A stretch of 18,563 nucleotides of DNA from Lachnospiraceae bacterium UBA4380. GTDB lineage: Bacteria > Bacillota > Clostridia > Lachnospirales > Lachnospiraceae. Shown here piece by piece: positions 15,071-18,563 of this stretch. The position numbers were made by a program, and so were the translations under genes. Position 1 is the first letter of the stretch. Every line of letters begins with the position of its first letter. The stretch is taken from contig DGRU01000161.1 in assembly GCA_002390025.1 (NCBI GenBank), positions 1 to 18,563 of the forward strand. The letters run 5' to 3'. The notes under the pieces were generated by a model, which made no database searches, had not been told where the DNA came from, and saw only the letters and a program-made list of their open reading frames with translations.

Positions 15071-15178
15071 CAATCTCTGCCGTATCCGGCAGCCCGGATC
15101 TTCTCTGCCCTTTTCCCTGCAGTGTCCGGCAGCCCGCATCTTCCCTGTCCTGTTCCCTGCAGTGTCCGGCAGCCCGGG
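15071..15178. repeat. 40-nt tandem repeat, about 2.5 copies
   Basis: Copies start at 15081, 15121 and 15161 with an exact period of 40. The first two match at 34 of 40 positions; the third is partial, with its first 16 nt identical to the second. Each holds a small CTGC/GCAG or TGCCG/CGGCA inverted repeat. The array fills almost all the space between the stop of the upstream gene and the CHASE2 phosphatase, so it forms most of that gene's leader. A period not divisible by three argues against coding. Confidence 0.85.
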
Positions 15179-15184
15179 GTTTTT

Positions 15185-15661
15185 CTACCGTGTCCAGGCT
15201 ACTGCATTCAGAACATCTTCCAAAACAGGCAGACTCTGGTCCTTCAGGGCGCTTCTGTAATACATGTGGAAGTAGTAAAAGGTATTTTTGTTCTTGACGC
15301 TCAGGCTCATGCCGCTCATCCCTACTTCCTGCACCTTGTACTGATAGCAAAATCCCTCGGCCTCTTTACCTCCCGGGGTCCGGGAGACAAATTCCTCCAG
15401 ACGATAGTCATAGGCCTTCATCGCCTTGCCCATCTGCCCCTCCATGCTCTTCGCGACATCTTTGACCTTCAGCATTTTCGCAAAAAGCCCGGGAGCCTGT
15501 TTCCAGGCGACCGATACCATAATATGCCTGTCGGGATCATTGATACACCAGCCGGGCGCCGCCGCGTAAAAATTATAGGCGCTCAGTTCTGCCTGGTCCA
15601 TCACGTGAAATCCTTCGGGATAGCTGAAATTCAGTTCATTGTTCAGAAGCGCTGTTTCCAT
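15185..15661 (-). CDS. Small protein of unknown function (possible PsbP/Mog1-like fold)
   Basis: A 158-residue protein with no signal peptide or membrane segment. I do not recognise a named family. The opening (LNNELNFSYPEGFHVMD), the long mixed alpha/beta pattern with aromatic strands (NTFYYFHMYYRS) and the closing helix resemble PsbP/Mog1-type domains such as DUF1795, which is a weak impression. An AAAGGA site lies about 8 nt before the ATG. It lies between the gamma carbonic anhydrase-like gene (79 nt upstream) and the CHASE2 phosphatase gene, all on one strand, so it is probably part of that operon. Confidence 0.85.
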   Translation of the reverse strand: METALLNNELNFSYPEGFHVMDQAELSAYNFYAAAPGWCINDPDRHIMVSVAWKQAPGLFAKMLKVKDVAKSMEGQMGKAMKAYDYRLEEFVSRTPGGKEAEGFCYQYKVQEVGMSGMSLSVKNKNTFYYFHMYYRSALKDQSLPVLEDVLNAVAWTR

Positions 15662-15706
15662 AACTGTTTCCTTTCTGCTCCAATCAAAATGTTTATCAGA
15701 TGCGGG

Positions 15707-15750
15707 CCTGCGCCTGCCCCTGCAGACTCTGCAGGATCCGTCAGCGCAGG
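15707..15750 (-). other. Nested inverted repeat over the stop codon of the carbonic anhydrase-like gene
   Basis: CCTGCGC (15707-15713) pairs with GCGCAGG (15744-15750). Inside, CCTGCAG (15719-15725) pairs with CTGCAGG (15729-15735) around a 3-nt loop. The outer arm includes the last codons, and the stop (15741-15743) lies within the structure. No U-tract follows, so it is not a standard terminator. Confidence 0.5.
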
Positions 15751-16247
15751 GATTCGTTTTTGAACTCCCCGTCTCTGTACTGCATCATCAGCGATACATA
15801 CTCCTCTGCGTTGTGGCGGATCATCTCCAGATGTTTGTCCGATACAGAGGAGATGACTTTGGCAGGTCTGCCCACGACGACACTTCCGTCCGGGATGACA
15901 GTTCCCCCGGTCACAAGGGAACCTGCGCCGATTATGCAGTTGCTGCCGATCACCGCTCCGTTCATGATGATAGTGCCCATGCCGATCAGTGTATTACTGC
16001 CCACAGTGCAGCCGTGTATGATCGCGGAATGACCGACGGTCACTCCGTCCCCGATTTCGACCGGAAAGCCGGGTGCGCCGTGTACCACTGTGTTATCCTG
16101 GATATTTGAACCTTCTCCGATCCGGATCGGGGCCTCATCCCCGCGTATGACCGTATTGAACCAGACACCGCTCTGTGCTCCGATCGTCACATCTCTCAAT
16201 ACTACGCTGCCGGGTGCCAGAAAAACGCTCTCATGGATATTGCTCAT
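15741..16247 (-). CDS. Gamma-class carbonic anhydrase family protein (left-handed beta-helix)
   Basis: A 168-residue cytoplasmic protein made of hexapeptide repeats ([LIV]G.....) from about residue 10 to 135, with a C-terminal helix (DKHLEMIRHNAEEYVSLMMQY). The three zinc-ligand histidines of gamma carbonic anhydrases appear in place: NTVVHG, then GHSAIIHG. The family includes YrdA, PaaY and YtoA-like proteins, which form trimers; some have carbonic anhydrase or thioesterase activity and many remain uncharacterised. AAAGGA precedes the ATG at 16247; the frame to 16268 adds only seven unsupported residues. It starts 44 nt after ygiQ. Confidence 0.93.
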   Translation of the reverse strand: MSNIHESVFLAPGSVVLRDVTIGAQSGVWFNTVIRGDEAPIRIGEGSNIQDNTVVHGAPGFPVEIGDGVTVGHSAIIHGCTVGSNTLIGMGTIIMNGAVIGSNCIIGAGSLVTGGTVIPDGSVVVGRPAKVISSVSDKHLEMIRHNAEEYVSLMMQYRDGEFKNESLR

Positions 16248-16291
16248 CTTTTTTCCTTTCCAAAACAATCAACATAACATCTACTATGCTG

Positions 16292-18367
16292 TTACCGTTT
16301 TGTCTGACGTTTTTTTGCCGGGGCACCACCGTGCCTTGCTCCGTCTCTTCCATGATGATTGTCAGACGTTTTCACTGTGCGTCCGTGACCGTTTTTTCTG
16401 TTATTGTGATCATTCTTCCTGTTATCATGATTGCTCTTCCTGTTATTATGATCACTCTTCCTGTTATTAGGGTCCGTATGTCTGCCGGCAGGCTCTCCTC
16501 TCTTCATCTGCCTGGGCGGGATGAGGCACTTGTCCCCGAATCCGATCAGATCAGTGCGGCCGGTGCGGAGGAGTGCCTCCTTCACCAGATCGTAATTAGC
16601 CGGGTCGCGGTACTGGATCAGCGCCCTCTGCATGGCCTTTTCGCGGGGGTCCCGGGGTACATAGACCTTCTCCATCTGCACAGGACCGGGTGAGGTCCTG
16701 CCGTCAGCCCTCCCCGCCTCTTTCCATGTGAGGGGGTCAAGCCCCGTGTAGTACATGCAGGTGGAAACTGTCCCCGGCGTCGGATAAAAATCCTGCACCT
16801 GTTCCGGCATATAGCCCAGCTCCCGGATATATTCCGCCAGAGCGATTGCGTCCTTTAAGGTGCTGCCCGGATGGGAGGACATAAGGTAGGGGACAATATA
16901 CTGCTCCTTGCCGGTCTTTCTGTTCATCTCCTCAAAAGTCCGGACGAATTCGCGGTAGACGTCGTTGCCCGGTTTGCCCATCTTAGCCAGAACATTGTCG
17001 GAGACATGCTCGGGGGCAACGCGCAGCTGACCGCTGATGTGATATTGGCAGAGCTCCCGCAAAAAGGTGCGGTCGCGGTCCGCCAGAAGGTAGTCAAAAC
17101 GGAAGCCCGAGCGGATGAAGACTTTTTTTACGCCGGGCAGGGTGCGGAGCTTTTTGAGCAGGGAGAGATAGTCCCTGTGGTCGATTTCAAGGTTGGGACA
17201 GGGTTCGGGGTAGAGGCAGCGCCGGTGTTTGCATGCACCGTGGGTCAGCTGCTTTTTGCAGGCCGGTGCCCGGAACTCCGCTGTCGGGCCGCCGACATCA
17301 TAGATGTTTCCCTTGAAATCGGGCTCCTGCAGCATCTGCCGGGCCTCCCGCAGAATGGACTCGTGGCTGCGGACCTGGACAATGCGGCCCTCGTGGAAGG
17401 TGAGCGCACAGAAATTGCAGTCCCCGTAGCAGCCGCGGTTGGAGGTGAGACTGAAACGGATCTCTCCCAGGGCGGGCACGCCGCCGGCCGCATCGTACAT
17501 GGGATGCCAGGTGCGCATGTATGGGAGGGCATAGACATCGTCCATCTCCCGCACGGAGAGGGGTTTGGCAGGGGGATTCTGCACGACAAAAGTCTTGCCG
17601 CCGTAGGTCTCATAGAGCCGCTTTGCCTGAAAAGGATCGGTATTGGCGTACTGCAGGGCAAAGCTCTGTGCATAGGCGCGTTTTCCCTTTTCGTCAGGCC
17701 GGCACACAAGTTCGTGATCCGGCAGACGGACGGCGTCGAAGATATCCTCTTCTCTTCTCGTCTTATACACTGTGCCGTCAATATAGGTGATATCGCGCAC
17801 ATCCATTCCGCTGGCCAGAGCATCGGCGATCTCCACGATGCTGCGCTCGCCCATCCCGTAGGAGATCAGATCGGCTCCCGCTTCCAGGAGGATCGAACGG
17901 CGCACCCGGTCCGACCAGTAGTCATAGTGGGACATGCGCCGCAGGCTTGCCTCCAGTCCGCCCAGGATGACCGGCGTCTTTTTAAATGTTCTGCGAATCA
18001 GGTTGCCGTAGACGACCACCGCATTGTCGGGCCTTTTTCCCATTACTCCGCCGGGGCTGAAGGCATCATGGCTGCGGTGCTTTTTGTTGACCGTATAGTG
18101 GTTGACCATGGAATCCATGTTGCCGGAGGAGACCAGAAAACCCAGTCTGGGCTCGCCCAGAACCGCGATGCTGTCTGGATCCCGCCAGTCCGGCTGACAG
18201 ATCATTCCCACAGTATAACCCCTGGACTGCAGGACACGCGAAATAATGGCCGCCCCGAAGCTCGGGTGGTCCACATAAGCGTCGCCGCAGATATATACAA
18301 AATCCAGCTGTTCAATTCCCTGCGCCTGCATGTCCTGTCGGCTCACGGGCAAAAAGCTCCTTGCCAT
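16292..18367 (-). CDS. ygiQ: YgiQ-family radical SAM protein
   Basis: A 691-residue cytoplasmic protein. The N-terminal part (1-300) is the UPF0313 domain, and the radical SAM cluster motif CxxxCxxC is at Cys313, Cys317 and Cys320 (RGCYGDCNFC). A second Cys-rich segment (ACKKQLTHGACKHRRCLYPEPC, about 20 residues in the centre of the protein) is typical of the family. The reaction of YgiQ is not known. Residues 632-691 form a basic, Asn/His/Arg-rich tail built from a 7-residue repeat (NNRKSDH and variants). AGAGG lies 7 nt before the ATG. It is the first gene of a minus-strand block that continues with the carbonic anhydrase-like gene. Confidence 0.95.
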   Translation of the reverse strand: MARSFLPVSRQDMQAQGIEQLDFVYICGDAYVDHPSFGAAIISRVLQSRGYTVGMICQPDWRDPDSIAVLGEPRLGFLVSSGNMDSMVNHYTVNKKHRSHDAFSPGGVMGKRPDNAVVVYGNLIRRTFKKTPVILGGLEASLRRMSHYDYWSDRVRRSILLEAGADLISYGMGERSIVEIADALASGMDVRDITYIDGTVYKTRREEDIFDAVRLPDHELVCRPDEKGKRAYAQSFALQYANTDPFQAKRLYETYGGKTFVVQNPPAKPLSVREMDDVYALPYMRTWHPMYDAAGGVPALGEIRFSLTSNRGCYGDCNFCALTFHEGRIVQVRSHESILREARQMLQEPDFKGNIYDVGGPTAEFRAPACKKQLTHGACKHRRCLYPEPCPNLEIDHRDYLSLLKKLRTLPGVKKVFIRSGFRFDYLLADRDRTFLRELCQYHISGQLRVAPEHVSDNVLAKMGKPGNDVYREFVRTFEEMNRKTGKEQYIVPYLMSSHPGSTLKDAIALAEYIRELGYMPEQVQDFYPTPGTVSTCMYYTGLDPLTWKEAGRADGRTSPGPVQMEKVYVPRDPREKAMQRALIQYRDPANYDLVKEALLRTGRTDLIGFGDKCLIPPRQMKRGEPAGRHTDPNNRKSDHNNRKSNHDNRKNDHNNRKNGHGRTVKTSDNHHGRDGARHGGAPAKKRQTKR
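16400..16474. repeat. In-frame 21-nt tandem repeat in the ygiQ tail
   Basis: Copies begin at 16400, 16421, 16442 and 16463 (the last partial) with an exact 21-nt period, so each adds seven residues (NNRK plus S/N and an acidic or His pair). Copies differ mainly by single substitutions. Slippage at such an array would change tail length without breaking the frame. Confidence 0.9.
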
Positions 18368-18563
18368 TTTCTGACCTCTCTCTTGATACTCTTGGACCGT
18401 GCCGCCTGCCGGAGCGGCAAAAAACGTCCGGATGTTACCTGTACTATACCATGAAACCGAAGCGCCGTCGCATCTTTTGTGATATACTTTTTTTCACCCG
18501 CTCCGGTCCCTGTTCACGCCCTGCCCGGAGCGGGACAATCTGCGGCGGACCTGATTTCCCTGT
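18368..18563. other. Upstream region of ygiQ with two hairpins, no gene seen
   Basis: No credible coding frame is seen. It holds the likely ygiQ promoter, a 6-bp hairpin in the ygiQ leader (18400-18405 with 18414-18419), and a perfect 10-bp inverted repeat (18497-18506 with 18525-18534, 18-nt loop). T-rich sequence lies at 18487-18494, on the wrong side for a minus-strand terminator. Confidence 0.5.
18443..18451 (-). promoter_or_regulatory. Probable extended -10 promoter of the ygiQ block
   Basis: The minus strand reads TGGTATAGT, an extended -10 with one mismatch to TATAAT. No clear -35 is present, which fits extended -10 use. The start would be near 18436, giving a leader of about 69 nt that contains the 18400-18419 hairpin. 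Confidence 0.4.

Noticed and set aside
15071..15178. CRISPR array
   Set aside because: Repeats are directly adjacent with a 40-nt period and no unique spacers, and no cas genes are present.
15051..15350. N-terminal extension of the CHASE2 phosphatase frame
   Set aside because: It runs through the 40-nt repeats and into the next gene; the protein family starts with the membrane helix following the ATG at 15050.
16400..16474. CRISPR array or non-coding satellite
   Set aside because: The 21-nt repeat is in frame inside ygiQ and has no spacers.
16871..18454. 527-residue plus-strand open frame antisense to ygiQ
   Set aside because: The minus-strand protein has the full YgiQ domain with its radical SAM motif; the plus-strand frame has no ribosome site or recognisable motif.
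18497..18534. Intrinsic terminator
   Set aside because: The stem is good but T-rich sequence is on the wrong side for a minus-strand transcript and absent after the stem on the plus strand.

Overview
The window looks like a chromosomal stretch from an anaerobic Clostridia, most likely a Lachnospiraceae-type gut or rumen bacterium. The clues are strong AGGAGG-type ribosome sites, a BMP-family ABC transporter, an aldo/keto reductase fused to a ferredoxin domain, choline-binding-like cell-wall repeats, a CHASE2-SpoIIE phosphatase, a double-glycine leader peptide, and a corrinoid methyltransferase homologue. This placement is inferred from gene content only. No rRNA, tRNA, transposase gene, prophage or CRISPR array is visible.

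Left block (1-6774, minus strand). A transport operon runs from a promoter near 6746-6774 through an ABC ATPase, two permeases and a BMP-family substrate-binding lipoprotein, and ends in a homologue of the monomethylamine methyltransferase MtmB. In the archaeal enzyme the catalytic residue is pyrrolysine. Here that position is an ordinary leucine (CTG), and the two glutamates around it also appear to be leucines. This is the most novel item: a non-pyrrolysine MtmB-type methyltransferase encoded with its own importer, possibly for uptake and demethylation of an unknown methylated compound. The substrate, the partner corrinoid protein and the reactivase are not in the window. A perfect 28-bp inverted repeat of a REP-like family lies just upstream of the operon, and a degenerate arm of the same repeat lies just after its last gene.

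Middle block (6949-13046). A short chorismate mutase with an ACT-like domain is followed by a bidirectional terminator. Next comes a minus-strand gene for a small exported SH3-like protein with a double-glycine leader. Diverging from it is a secreted metallo-beta-lactamase-fold protein with C-terminal cell-wall-binding repeats. An Fe-S aldo/keto reductase and an oligo-1,6-glucosidase (GH13) follow on the plus strand.

Right block (13134-18563, minus strand). A likely operon runs ygiQ (radical SAM), a gamma-class carbonic anhydrase-like hexapeptide protein, a small unknown protein, and a membrane CHASE2-SpoIIE serine phosphatase. Its probable promoter has an extended -10 at 18443-18451. Three tandem copies of a 40-nt repeat fill the leader of the phosphatase gene, and the ygiQ gene carries an in-frame 21-nt repeat that builds a basic Asn/His/Arg-rich tail.
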